Of a DNA stretch of 64,000 bases, positions 31,373 to 42,874 are shown one piece after another. Positions within the stretch are counted from its first letter, which is position 1. The number at the start of each line of letters is the position of its first letter. Position numbers and translations under genes: made by a program. The DNA comes from Favolaschia claudopus (taxonomy: Eukaryota; Basidiomycota; Agaricomycetes; Agaricales; Mycenaceae), in NCBI GenBank assembly GCA_037176885.1, contig JAWWNJ010000009.1:1-64000 (forward strand). The letters run 5' to 3'. The notes beneath the pieces were generated by a model that was not told where the DNA came from, did not search any database, and saw nothing but the letters and a program-made list of their open reading frames with translations.

Positions 31373-33181
31373 TGAAACGGTGCGTGTAGGTGTAGGCGTG
31401 AAATATACCGAAATATAAAAATCACTAAATCTAATCCAATACGACGTGTGTGTGTGTGTGTTCGGGGTGGCGGGAGCACGTATCGTCCCTCAGAATACTT
31501 GTGCAAGCTTCAATCAATCAAGGTCGCTACGTTTGAGCGGGACGAACTACTAGATTGTCTAGCGAGAACGTAGCGGGCAAAACGATTTGCAGCGGGAGAA
31601 GCGAAGAGTCACTCTTTCTGAGACTTCGAAATGAGAAATTCTGAGTCTAGCGGGGAGGGTCTCCGTGCCAATAGAAAAGCGTCGCCCGGTAGTGGATCGT
31701 CAACCGGGAAGAAGCTTTCTGGATGACAACCGGCGGGCAGAAGGCGCGGCTCAGCGGGACGGGGTTCTTATTCAACTGGCGCGGCTCTGGCGAGGAGCGG
31801 GGCTCTTACGTCGATGGCGCGGACACTAACAGTGGCCGGGGCACTTACACCACTACGCGGCGGCGAGCTCGAACGGGGGTCTTTGAATACCGCGGAACGG
31901 CAGGGCACACGGGGCGTCGACGGCGCGGAATCAAGCACGAACGGGGGTCTTGGTTATACCGCGGAACTGCAAGAGACGGGGCTTCGTATTTCAGGAGGGC
32001 GCGGGCTCAAAGGCTGGCGGGGCTCTCAAAGTTCTGGCGGCTCGGTATGCCACAAGTCTTTCCGTATCACTCGAGTCTCTCTCAGATATCAAGTCTAGTC
32101 TCTTTCAAAGCTTCAATTCAAATTCTAGAGTCCGCTACAAACTGCCCTTGTCTACGGGTAGGTAATTGACTGAGTAACAAAAAGTACACCGGGAGATTAA
32201 ATACATGCAGCGGGAGCAGAAACAACCAGATAAAATCATGATGAGAGAGTGTCCAAGTTTGATGCCGCGCCCGCTGGGAACCAATGGTATATTCAGGATT
32301 GCGAGTCGTGAGTGAAAAGACTGCCTCCCGGAGAAAGTCCATGCGGGCGGGTGGGTATTGCGCCTTATTGCGGTGCAATGGCGTGCTGGTTGCCATGTCC
32401 CCGAGAGGAGACACGAAATTCCTCCTTCATAATATGGTCTTGCCGCTGGTCGAGTTGAAGTCGAAAAGGCTTCCCGCTGAGTAGTTAGTCAACGGCTCGA
32501 CAGCGGTCAAGTTCGTCCCGTCTCCTATCTTCAGAACAGTCTAAGTCCCAGGGGAAATAGGGAGAGCCGGGCCGCGTGAGCGGCTCGCCACCCGCCGTTC
32601 GGGTTGTCCGCAATCAGCGGGAAATGCCCCCGGCAACTCGCCATGTCCTTCTCATCATGCTGACAGAGCCGTTGGTTGGGTAGCCGCTGGCTCCGCGGTG
32701 CTCCCGCTGGTAGTCGGTTAAGTCCCGGCTGTCTGTGATCGGCCGGCGCGCTCGGCTAGAGTCTGCCGGTGATGATGTTCGTCGGTAGAGTGGCGGCCGT
32801 CCTGAGTTCGAAGTTGAACTCAGATGGTCCCCCGCTAGATCTTCTTCATGTGGGTCGGCGGGTGAGCACCTAACCTCAGGGAGGTCGGTAGTTCCTCTTG
32901 GTCGCCTCCAGCACCTTGAGATAGTAGTTTCCCACTAAGTCTCTCGGCCTGGCAGTAGAAATAGTCAGCGGCAGAGTCTCGCACCCGTGTTTAGGGAAAC
33001 GTCGCTAAGCCGCCGCTACCTGTTAGTGGCCTGCCAGCTTATCGGCTATCCACAGCAATAAGATACTGCCCGCGAGGTCGGGCATACCTTCTGTTATCCT
33101 AGCCTCACTTCTCCCGCTGATAGATCTCGAAAATCGATAAATTTCAGGCATTTCATGCCTAGCCGCTGAGCGGCCCTATCA
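31373..33181 (-). repeat. Element B 5' LTR
   Basis: 1,809 bp, two differences from the other LTR. In element orientation it must hold the promoter for the gag-pro-pol RNA; I did not find a convincing TATA box and transcription start. It is followed by the PBS and precedes gag by about 160 bp. Its outer edge cuts the element A gag frame. Confidence 0.97.
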
Positions 33182-33185
33182 TCGG
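33182..33185. repeat. Target-site duplication of element B, right copy
   Basis: TCGG directly after the CA end of the right LTR, matching 12800-12803. Collapsing the two copies restores the element A gag frame through a His-Ala-Asp-Asp-Gly-Gly junction. Confidence 0.85.
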
Positions 33186-34407
33186 CATGTACCAAAATAC
33201 GTGTGTACATGATACGCCTTCCCACAAACATGGTAGGAGATTCGTTTTCATGTCCCTTTTGACGAAATTTCTGTAGCTCATACTGACGATTCATTGCTCG
33301 TTGCCAGGTGCTTCCTAAAAACCAGTCTTTGATCCCTTGGACGTAGCGAACCCAGTGCGAACGCATGTGAGCTTGGTGAGTTTCGGGCAAAGTTGCGAAC
33401 CAGAGTTGAACTGTAGAACCTTCGACTAATCTACTCCCCAGCCAATATCCTAGTGCTAGCGGCAGATCGCCTTGCAAGGCCGCCTTCTGAGAGATATCCC
33501 AGAAGTATTTGACCGCCGTATCGTGATCTCCATCCCAGTTAGGCAAGTCCGCTTGCTTTAATTTTACATCTATTGTAGGGATAGCCGTTCCATAGGGAGC
33601 AGGTGGTCTATTTGGATCTGGTGCGTCGCCTCCACCTCCTGGTGGTCCTGGCGGTCCGGGAGGACCGGGAGGCCCTGGCAGTCCTGGCAGGCCTGGTGCT
33701 CCTGGCGGTGCTTGACCTCCTGGAGCTCCTTGACCCCCTGGCGGTCCTGGGGGCCCCGGTGGTCCAGACCCTGGAGGACCTGAAGGTCCTGGCGTACCAA
33801 ATCCGCCTCCTCCCCATCCACTTCCCCCTGGCCCCCCAAATCCACCGCCGCCACCTCCATGTCCACCTCCAAATCCTCCGAATCCGGAACCTTTTCCTTT
33901 ATTTCCAGCGTTGGACGGTCCAGCGCTGTAAGGTTGACCGGCTGCCTGAGAGGTAAAGGGGATGTTGGCTGATTGGGTTGGAGGAATATTGGAGGAAGGG
34001 TGACTCGCGAGAGTCGGTGGTTGAGAGGAAAGGTTTGGTGCAGGAGCTTGAGAGAAGAGGTTTGGTGCAGGAGCTTGAGGAGAGTTGGTTGACGCGGTTC
34101 GGGACGATCCAGAAGCGGGCAATGGTACGGTTGCCAGAGAGACGTTTCTAGGCTGAGGCCGAGGAGTGCTGGTACGGACTCCCGGACTTGGGGATATCCT
34201 TCTCGAATGCGGAGCCACGTACAGAGGAGGCGACTGTGCAGTAGCTCGGGGAACCGCTCCTGAAGGAGAACGGAGAGGTACATTGAACCCTGGAGGAGAA
34301 TGTCTAGAGAGACTAGGCAGCATGGGAGAGAGACGAGAAGTATTGGCGAGGGGCGGAGAGAGACGCGATGATAGACCCGGTATTGGGCCAGGGCTGAATT
34401 TATTCAT
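33182..34407 (-). CDS. Element A Gag, N-terminal half (interrupted)
   Basis: Starts at the ATG at 34407 ([12 protein letters not shown]; an in-frame ATG at 34446 is possible) and runs into element B at 33182. The first 190 residues are Ser/Pro/Ala-rich; then comes a Gly-rich block (33800-33890) and a run of about 50 residues of collagen-like Gly-X-Y triplets rich in Pro (33640-33790). A helical Gag-like domain follows, with [36 protein letters not shown] and a Trp-rich stretch ([20 protein letters not shown]) typical of basidiomycete gypsy Gag proteins. The remainder of the frame continues at 12803. Apart from the insertion the coding sequence has no stop. Confidence 0.8.
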
Positions 34408-34446
34408 TTTCAGTTCAAGTGCTATTGTATTAAAAGAGTAATACAT

Positions 34447-36366
34447 TAAATACCAAGGGGATACGCTCGTATGAGGACTGGTGTTTGCCTGAGCGGCCAG
34501 TTAAAGGATTATACACTAAGTGGGAGGTCTGGCACTGTCTACGACTGCGCTGGTATAGCGTGGAAGTTATAATATTCCAGAACAGACCTATCACGAAAGG
34601 TCTCTAACCATCCGGAACAGGATTGGGAGTCGCCCTGTGTTCCGACCAAAGGCAGAATGAGTGGGATATTACTTGGAACTTATAAGAACCTGCTGAAAGG
34701 CCAGAAGGAGTGTTTCCTGGAGGCAAGAGGCTTTCACGAATAATTCTATAAATCAATTGCGAGAGATTTGCGGAAGTAGAATATTCCTACAAGGAACTAC
34801 ACGTCATGCCGAGGTGGCTGCCGCTGTATTACGATCAAGGAGCACGGTCCGAGGAGGGACAATGATACAAGGCCATTAGTGCCAACTTGGGCAATATTGA
34901 TTGGGCCGCAGCGGGCCACTGTCATAACATAATGATTGGGATAAGGGAGTAGGATTCAATGCACTTTTGATCCATTTCCTGTTCTGGCAACCAAGGATAG
35001 GGCGAGGGCATGGCGGGCCCTATGTTTCTCTCACCATATACCTGTTTGTCAATTGTTCGGTCTCTTATTATTTATTAGTGGAAGGTATAAAAGGCATCGT
35101 TTCCTGTACTGGTACTCCAGTGGATTCCCTCCTCTCGTTGTGAGCGTCAAGCCAGTATTGGCTTCGTGAACAACTAGACGTTGGACTCCATTCGAGATAA
35201 ACTCCAGAAGCTTATTTGTTTTCTTTGGTTTGTTTCGTCGATATATATTGTCTGTTGGATCATCGCTTGAATTGTACGCGTGAATATTGGAATTTTGGGA
35301 ACTTATGCGTGGAATTATAAGAACTTTTGGCATACGGACGCGTGAAACAGTTATAAGACATCTTTCGCGAGTGATATATCGGCGGCTTTACGAGCATCTA
35401 AAACACCTAAACCTCTTGAGAAGAGTTACATCTCAAACCTTTGTTGAAACCCACACTTCCTGTGTCAACATAGGACTCTTATAGACATTCTCTGTACAAA
35501 GTCAGCAATCGCGAAAGCTTAAGTTTAGTATATTTTGAGTATTAGGATAGTTGGATTGCCACAGTCTATACTGGACTGGAACCCCGAACCTCGCACGTCG
35601 ATCTCATAGTGGTTAGGATTATATTTAGGATTTGATTTGGGATTTAATTCCTTTCATTTCTTGGGTGTTTTCCATAGTTGCCCTATAGTCAGTGTTTCAC
35701 CGCTTCAGTTATTGTCTCCAAAATGTTTCGTGAAATACAACATGACCACTAGTACGTGCTATTGGAGCAAAGGGGAGTGATAGTATCACAGTTGTAGTCC
35801 ATCCTGAATCCTTCATACAAATGAAATCTAGGCTGCAATGATTCAGAGACAATTTGATTACAGTTGAAGTGACTTTGATATGCTCCGATTCAAAACGATG
35901 CCTGCACAATTTATGTGCAGTGCCATTTGTCTTTGAGCTGAATTTTTCTCACCCAATTGGCATCCCAGCCCAATTCCCCAAAAAGCGTGTTGGAACGCAT
36001 GATTACAGTGATTGTGGGCTAAGCAGGGCTGCTGGTTGGCGATGAGTCGACGATGCCCGTGGTGGAAGAAAGCAAGACGTGTCCAGTCACTGCTTGCCGA
36101 AACCCAGCTGTGATGGGTCGGTAGCCAATCGGTAGCTTAGACTCAGCTTACCGCAACGGCAGCCTACGGCAGCACAGTGAGTGACATTTTTGGTCACTGA
36201 TCCCTGATCTGGTCGTGATTTTGAGAGTAACGCGCGTTCAAAGACCTGGAACCTAGACCGGTACCAGGAATCCGAAAGTCGAGACAGCGACTGCAAGCAC
36301 GCGCACACAGATTGGTGCAAACAATTGCCCACTTTCGGTGTTCCCAGAATGCGGAAAAATGGTGAA
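34447..36366. other. Region without clear genes; probable remains of element A LTR and flank
   Basis: About 1.9 kb, AT-richer than the elements to the left. No frame has a recognisable domain. Since element A points left from 34407, its 5' LTR should lie here, but with no second copy in the window its limits cannot be set. A plus-strand TATA-like GTATAAAAGG is at 35082-35091. Short related words recur (GGAACTTATAAGAAC near 34674 and GGAATTATAAGAAC near 35312). Confidence 0.5.
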
Positions 36367-37174
36367 TCATGAACCACGGGCTACAGGCTCTCGTTCCATA
36401 TATGATCTCTCCACGGCATCCTCCAGTTCTTCGTCGTCTGTGTCCCCAGCGAAAAATTCCTCAATATAGCGCATTCTCAGTTCTCGATCCTGCTTCTGAA
36501 GCTGCACTCTCCGCTCCTCCTGCAACCGCCATGGAAAATCGTCATCCGGCCAATTGGGATGCGTCGGCACGTCGTCCAAAGTCAGTTCCCGATCTTTCTT
36601 CTCCCGCTCCTTTGCTGCCAACTCCGTCGTTGCCTTCTTGCGCCCCTTCTCACCCATAGCACGCCTCGCGGCCCCCACCGCTGCATCGACGTAACTGCCG
36701 TTGAGGGGACTCTCGTCTAATATCACCCTGCCGAACCCGTTCAAATAGCCCGCGAACAACCGCTGCGGAGGACCAAACCCGCCGTTTCGAAACTTGTCTA
36801 CCCGCCGTTTCTTCCGCTTCTGTTTCTCCGTCAAAGGGGGTGGGAGTTCAATGGGTTGGACGATTGTGGGTTTTGGGGGTCGTGGTGGCGGAGTGGGGAA
36901 ATCACCAGAGAATTGCGGTTGACGAACCCATTCAGTAGTTTTCTGTGCAGCCAACGTAGTGAGAGAGTTGAAGCATAGGAACAAGTGGTCGGCTGCGTAC
37001 ATAAACGCCATATCCCCCGGCCATTAAGCTGGCCTCAAAGCTTTCGGCGGACGTCTGTTGGAACTGGCTCTTGGACCCTGGGCTTTGCATGATTCGTGGC
37101 GGTCGTAACGGAGGCGTTATATGGTGAGGAATGGGGGAGGAAGTGGCACGAGAAAAAGGCGCAAAGAGCGCCAA
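36367..37174 (-). CDS. Hypothetical protein, two exons
   Basis: Exon 1 (37174-37001) begins MALFAPFSRATSSP and ends AGGYGVY; the intron 36943-37000 has a GTACGC donor and GCACAG acceptor and keeps phase 0, giving ...GVY-KTTEWVRQPQFSG in exon 2. The product of about 248 residues has a Pro-rich segment (TPPPRPPKPTIVQP), a strongly basic patch (EKQKRKKRRVDKFR) followed by NGGFGPPQRLFAGYLNGFGR, a conserved-looking block, and a charged helical tail (EEERRVQLQKQDRELRMRY). I do not recognise the family. The neighbour on the left is non-coding; on the right it precedes CAND1 in the same direction. Confidence 0.6.
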
Positions 37175-37359
37175 CCGTTTGTTTGTGCATTATTTGCACG
37201 GCACGGGATCGTGGAATCAGATGGCTTCACGCGCACTGAAGAACCCCACAGACACACAGCGACGACTTGTGCTAAGAGGTAGTTCGAAGAGGAATGTTGA
37301 ATGCGTATGATATTTGTTGATACTGTAGAAAGCAATTGAAAACAAGGATTGTTTGTACA

Positions 37360-40300
37360 TTAAGCTTGTGCGGCTAATTCTTTAAATTCACTCCCCCACT
37401 GCGGGTTCTTCTTCAGCTCCTCCACAAATGCGTCGAATCTGGGCGAAGCGCCATTACCAGCAATCTTGCTGAGGGCAGCTACTGCACGGAGAGCACTACG
37501 CTGTAGCTCCGCCGCACGCTCCAAATCTTGCTTCACGGTGTCTTTCGTCACCGTCGCTCCTTTCATCGTCTTCTCCAATTCGGGCGTTGCCTCGTCCAGC
37601 TTCTGCGAGACAGCAGCGGGAGCCACCTGGGATAACCTGAAGAGCATCATATGCGAAATGACCTTGATCTCGTCTGAATCGTCTGCTAGGCCGGGGAGCA
37701 CACGTCCAAGGAACGTGGGCAGCTCGAGCTTCGCCAGACAAGTGTCAAGCTGTTATACCATGTTAGCCTCGCAACGATATCAGACCACCATGTTCGCACC
37801 AGAGTGTACATAGTCTCGTAAGCCGTTTTTCGAGCATCCAAACCGTCGTCGACCTTGTGCGTCCACGGGCCCATCTGCACAGTACGGATGAGGTCGGGGT
37901 TGATGATCGTTTCCCTGTACAAGCTAGGCAGGAGAGCGGGTAGATGTTCGCGGATTAGATGAGGCTTCGTGCGCGCCGCCGAATTCAAGGCAGACAGCGC
38001 CAGTCGTCGAACAGTCTGTAGTAAGAAGTCAGAGTGAGCTCGTTAAGGTAACTAATTATCCAAGATACCAGATCTTCATCAAGCATGAGAGACAAGAAGT
38101 CCACAAGAAGCGGCGCGAGCAACTCATCGTACGAGGACGATGTCTCAGCGAAAGTGTATCGGATTGCAGACACAACCGTGGCGCGAGCATCAGCACTGGG
38201 GTCTTGAACACGAGCCTACAAGACAGATGAGAAGGAACATGAAACGAAACCGAAGAGTCACTTACATGTAGCTGCGGAAGATATCTCGAGGGATGAGTCG
38301 TAGCCAATTTCCCAAGACAGGCGGCGGCCACATTGCGCGTGGTCTCTTCAGAGTTTTCAGAATTCTCAAACAACGGCACCCAAAGCAGATCAGCAACGCC
38401 CTCCAACTGTCCTTGAGAGCAATGCGTCACAACCTAAACCAATACCAAAACTCAGACTCCTGATGAACAGACACAAGAAGAAAAACACAAGCCTCTTTCA
38501 GTGCATGTAACGACAACAGCCGCTTCTTCGGATCGCTCTTGACAATCTTAACAATAGCAGGCAAGAACTGCGGCAGATTCCCAATAGCGATGTTCCCAGC
38601 CGCGAACGAAGCAGCCGCACGTATTTCTTCTTGCTCTCCCCCGCAAAATGCTCAAATCGCATCCCGGAATATGTCTTGCTGATTAGACATATCACTGTCG
38701 AAATATGTTGAACAACCAAGGCCTAGCGGATAGTCACATCAGCAACACATACATGAACCGTCCCAGCTCTCCGAGGATGAGCAGACTGAGCACAACAGTT
38801 TGAGTCTTCGCCTAGGAAGTTTTCTACGGACACACGCATCAGTCAAAAGACACCAAGAACCAGACAAACGCGACGCGACCTTTATATTCTTAGCATACTG
38901 CGCAATCGTACCCGCAGCGATAGCCTGCTGGCTCTTCACAATCTGCGCCACCGCTTTCGCTACATTACTCGGGCTCGCATCCGCCTTGGGCGCTTTCTCG
39001 ACAGCAATCACAAGGTTGGGCACCAAATGCGTCGCGATCTGATTGTCCGCGCTCACAAGCGCAGCGCAGAAGCTCAGGAGCGAGTCCAGCGCAGCGCCAG
39101 AGACCAACGGCGAGTGCGCAATGCGATAAACGTCAGGGAGAAGGTCGCTCTCTATCTCCGGGAACGTCGTCGTCGGCGCCAACTCCAACAAAAGGGCCAA
39201 CAGGGAAAGCCCCTGAGACAAAAGAGGGATGTCGCTAGTCGAGAGGTAGGGCTTGATCTGAGGCACAAGAGCCGGTGGCAGAGCTGCCGGAACACCCTCC
39301 GTATAACTAGATGAGAAACCATCAGCGGACAGATACATGGGAAAATGCAAGCCCACACTGACCTGCGCAACAAAACGTCAAGCCCCTGGAAAACCTCCAT
39401 CTTACCACCTCGCCCTCCACGCTTCAGCAACCCATCGCCCACTCAACGCATCCATTAACCCACTGATCTCCCAGCGCCCCAGGCACCTCCCTCGCAACCC
39501 GCGTAACAACCTTGACCGCCCCCTCCGTCTTCGCACCCCGCACGACAAATAGCTTCCCATTCCCGACGATCCCGACTCCTTACGACATCCGTCGCGCACA
39601 CCCACAAGTCGCCAACACATGCCTCAGCACAAGCCCGCACCTCAGCGTCCGTATCGTGCGCGGTGAGCCGCGCAACAGCCTGCTCATACACCGCCTCCGC
39701 CCACTCTCCCCCAGCCTTAACCGGTTCAACGCGTTCAGGAGGGCCGAGAAAACGCGGAAAGTCTCAGAGGCGACACGAGGGTGACGTTCACCGAGGCTGC
39801 GAAGGAGGGCCGGGGTAAGGTTGGGAAGGGATGGCGTGAAAGTCGGGGGAGAATGTGTTGCAAAGAAAAGGACGAGGAAGGACAAACACGCCAAATGGAG
39901 TGTCGAGGTCGAAGTGCTTGGCGGTTGCGCAAGGATGGACTTCGAAGTCGCCGCAATCGAAGCCACTGGCTCGCCAGGGACCCAGGAAGCACATCAAGCA
40001 GCGTATGAAGCAGCGCAAACCCAGCCTGCAGAGTCGCAGGCGGGGTCTTCGCCGACTTGAGCTGGTTGAGCAGAGCCTTGGAAAGGGAAGGGACCTGCGC
40101 CTTGAGCAAGCTGTACGGTCCCTCCTCAACGTCCATAGTTTCCGGATCGCGTTTCCGCTTCAGCGAAGAGTCTTCTGGAGCTTTGGTCTGCGGCTGGCTG
40201 GCATAGAGCGCAGTCTGATTAAGCAGCACGACGTACGTAGCCCAAACCTCCAGCCTCACAGTTTCCTCGCGGTCGCCAAAGCGGCGAAATCAGAACCGGC

Positions 40301-41823
40301 GAAACGTCTTTGTAGATCGAGGAAAGCAGATCGGGGCGCGTGCCCACGATGGCCGCGAGTAGTTTTGTTGCCGAGCGACGGATTTTGTAAGACGTGTCTT
40401 CGTCATCGGAATACCTTCAAAGATTCAGGAATGTTGCAGGGAACAGAAAATGAATTGAAGATCTTACTCGTCCAACTCAGCCTCGACGTCATCGTCGTCT
40501 GCGTCTGCCATTTCCTCGTCTTCATCGTCGCCTGCGTAGTTCTGGAGGAAAAGGAGTGAGAAGGATGGCAAAAACAGCATATAATTGTAGGCATACAGGA
40601 TCATACTTGATGTATTGAATGCCTGTCTGTGTGATGGGCGCGACATACGGCGTAATCTCCGTCGGGCAACGCAACAGCAACGCCTCAAGCGCCTAAACTC
40701 GTCATCAGCACAACACCCGCAAAAAAATCTAAATGACCTTACCTGCAAGCCGCCCTCTCGGAGTTCGTCGTCGTCGCGCTGCACGGCCTTGAGCACACCC
40801 GGAACAATCTCTGCAAGGACGGGTGCGATCTGGTGGGTGCCGTTCGCGCCCACAGCAGCGATAAGATGTACAGTAGTGCGCTGCTTCTCGAGATTGGCAT
40901 TGGGTGCGAGGAAAGGGAAGACGTGGGTCGCAAGCAGGTCGGTAAACAGGTAGCCTTGAGATATAGGAACAAACTGCGCGAGCGTAACGATAGCGCGTTT
41001 ACGACGACGGGGCGGGGGTGAACCAATAGTGGTGCAAGCACAGTCAGTGGTTGGGGAGACAGAGTGCGCTGGAGAGATGGGCTGGGAAGCGTGAGATGAG
41101 GATGGTAAGGATGGCGAGAGTTTCAACTAGAGCTTCTGGAGGTGTTGTTGGCTGGAGGAAGTTAGTAAGGGCGCGTTATAGAGAGGGGAAGCTCACGTTG
41201 GAAATCTGACCCAGCAATTTCGGGGTCAATTTGGAACAAGCAGTTGCAGCAATCTTGCCATCCGGTGAAGTTCAGCCGTGATTGTCTTGAGAGCTAAGTA
41301 GAGCTGAGTCAACAGAATATACGAGAACATAAAAACTCACCAAGGCCAGAAATGTCACGCAATTCCTCGTCCTGGCCGCCCGAGAAATCGATGAGTTTAT
41401 CTACGACAGTTTCCATCTGCGGTTGGCGGATAATCTTGATCAATTGGCCGAGGCTAGTGCTGTTTGAACACGCAGAACAACGAGAAGCTAAAACGCACCA
41501 ATTGACTGCTTGGTTCTTCACTTCTGAAATCTTGTCCTCGACAAGGGCCAAGACTTGCATCAAGACTTTGTTTTCTACAGCTTCGTCGCCCACAAAGCAG
41601 GTCTGATCCTGCTTGATCTCGTTCATTAAATCATTGAGGCCCATAAATCTGAGAATGGATCATCTATCGAGTGGAGGGAATGAAAGGCGCGTCGAATGGT
41701 ACCGAAAGTCCTGGTCGGGAGACTGCATCTATTGGGGCACATAACGAGTCAGAAATGAAAGAGGGAGTGAGGAAGTTGACTGACCTTCTCGACAAGACTG
41801 GTCATTAGATATGCCTTTGTCAT
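37360..41823 (-). CDS. Cullin-associated NEDD8-dissociated protein 1 (CAND1/TIP120)
   Basis: A large multi-exon gene for an all-HEAT-repeat protein that binds unneddylated cullin-RBX1 and exchanges F-box adaptor modules of SCF ubiquitin ligases. The start ATG is at 41823: MTKAYLMTSLVEK, intron, MQSPDQDFRYMGLNDLMNE. This matches the conserved CAND1 N terminus, followed by EDKISEVKNQAVNW and LIDFSGGQDEELRDISGLG. Further helical exons follow at 40464-41126, 38739-39356 and 37686-38430, and the TIP120 C-terminal region with KTAYETMYTL (about 37800) and the final residues FKELAAQA at 37360. At least ten introns are apparent; I did not resolve each boundary. No lesion was noted. Host housekeeping gene, unrelated to the transposons. 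Confidence 0.88.
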
Positions 41824-42874
41824 GGTGGGCAACGGGAAGGATAAGAGATGAAAGGTGTGAAAGAGGCTGGAAGAGGACTAGGATTGCGGAACAAAAGTCG
41901 GTGGTAAATTAATATTGTAATTTACCGCGGTCACGTGACAAAGAGGAAGGACGCCAAAATTTAAATTGAAAGCAACCGTTACCAAGCGCGAGAGAGCAGG
42001 GATGGGGTGGGGCACAAAATTTTGGTGGTAGAACGCGAGGAGTTTCTGGTAGGACCAGGTACAATACACGACGAGAGCACTATACTAGTGTAAGTAGAAG
42101 TAAAGCCGAATGATCACGTAAAACGTGGGACTTAACTCCCACTGAGGCCCGCTCGCAAGCTCGCATAGCCTCAGCTCACAACCACTCAAGTAATCGAACT
42201 CGCTCACCCATTTCTGCACAACTTGTCCACCACTCGCGTCTGGCAATCGAATCAAATCCTCACCGATCCTCTAGTTGGTTCTCAACCGCCAGACGTTGCG
42301 GGGTTACAAAACGGATCGTTGGAAGATCTTGGTATTGCCATTCCCAATGTGCTTTTCTCAATATGTTTTTCTCGAATGTGCTTTTCTCGAATTGTTCAAT
42401 GCAATGCGCTTTCAAACATCGAGACGTTCTCTGCCTTGAGCAACCTATACTTAACCCACCATTCAATGACCGCACTCAAAACACCCACCCTTCAAGCGTG
42501 AACTCGAGCGGCGCTAATGATGCCCGCGTCTACGATTCATCCCTGCTTGCAGCTTTGGTCGAGGTCTCGTCGATTTTTCCACAGATGGCACAACTTGAAA
42601 ATGCATATGTAGCTCATCGGACGCAAGAATATGCTCCTGTGCCGCGACACACGACCGTCGGAGCGCTCACTATTTCATTGGGCATAGAGCTGTTATCTGT
42701 TGATTCCGCGATCCTCGCCCAGTTTTCATAACGGTGGACTACCGCAAATATCTATCGACAAGTCCGCAGCGTGCGGCAACCTCACAATGGCCCGTAGTTA
42801 GCGCAACTCCACCATCGACAATGGGCACGGCGCCTATCTGTACGCTACTCTTGCTCGCACCCATCTCCATCTCC
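41824..42874. other. Intergenic region between CAND1 and the hydrolase
   Basis: Divergent promoters are expected here. Open frames on the plus strand (42223-42731) have no recognisable domain; they may be 5' leader or an unrecognised upstream exon of the hydrolase. Nothing else is seen. Confidence 0.45.

Larger units (their letters stand above)
12804..33181 (-). mobile_element. Ty3/gypsy element B, 20.4 kb, with antisense cargo genes
   Basis: A complete LTR retrotransposon of 20,378 bp, minus orientation: LTRs 31373-33181 (5') and 12804-14612 (3'), TG...CA ends, 4-bp TCGG target duplication, TGG-type primer-binding site and purine-rich PPT next to the LTRs. The order gag, protease, reverse transcriptase, RNase H, integrase places it in Ty3/gypsy. 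Its size is far above the 5-8 kb of ordinary gypsy elements. The excess is a roughly 9.3-kb block between the pol stop (23950) and the 3' LTR, holding five multi-exon genes on the strand opposite to gag-pol. LTRs differ at only two of 1,809 positions, and all large frames are open, so insertion was recent and the copy may be active. The whole element is enriched for CAGCGG/CCGCTG. Confidence 0.93.
10480..34446 (-). mobile_element. Ty3/gypsy element A, truncated, split by element B
   Basis: An LTR retrotransposon in minus orientation represented only by gag and protease. Its N-terminal gag half is at 33182-34407 and its C-terminal gag plus protease half at 10480-12803. The two halves are parts of one frame: joining 33182 to 12803 after removing element B and one 4-bp target copy continues the frame without a stop. 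No reverse transcriptase or integrase follows below 10480, where KDZ-region DNA begins, so the 3' part is missing from this locus. I could not identify its LTRs; the 5' one should lie to the right of 34446. Confidence 0.75.

Noticed and set aside
12804..33181. Element B as a virus or giant-virus fragment because of its size and cargo
   Set aside because: There are clear LTRs, target duplication, PBS, PPT and gypsy gag-pol, and no envelope or capsid gene of a virus is recognisable.
35082..35091. GTATAAAAGG as the promoter of element A
   Set aside because: It is on the plus strand, whereas element A gag runs on the minus strand; without the LTR limits it cannot be assigned.
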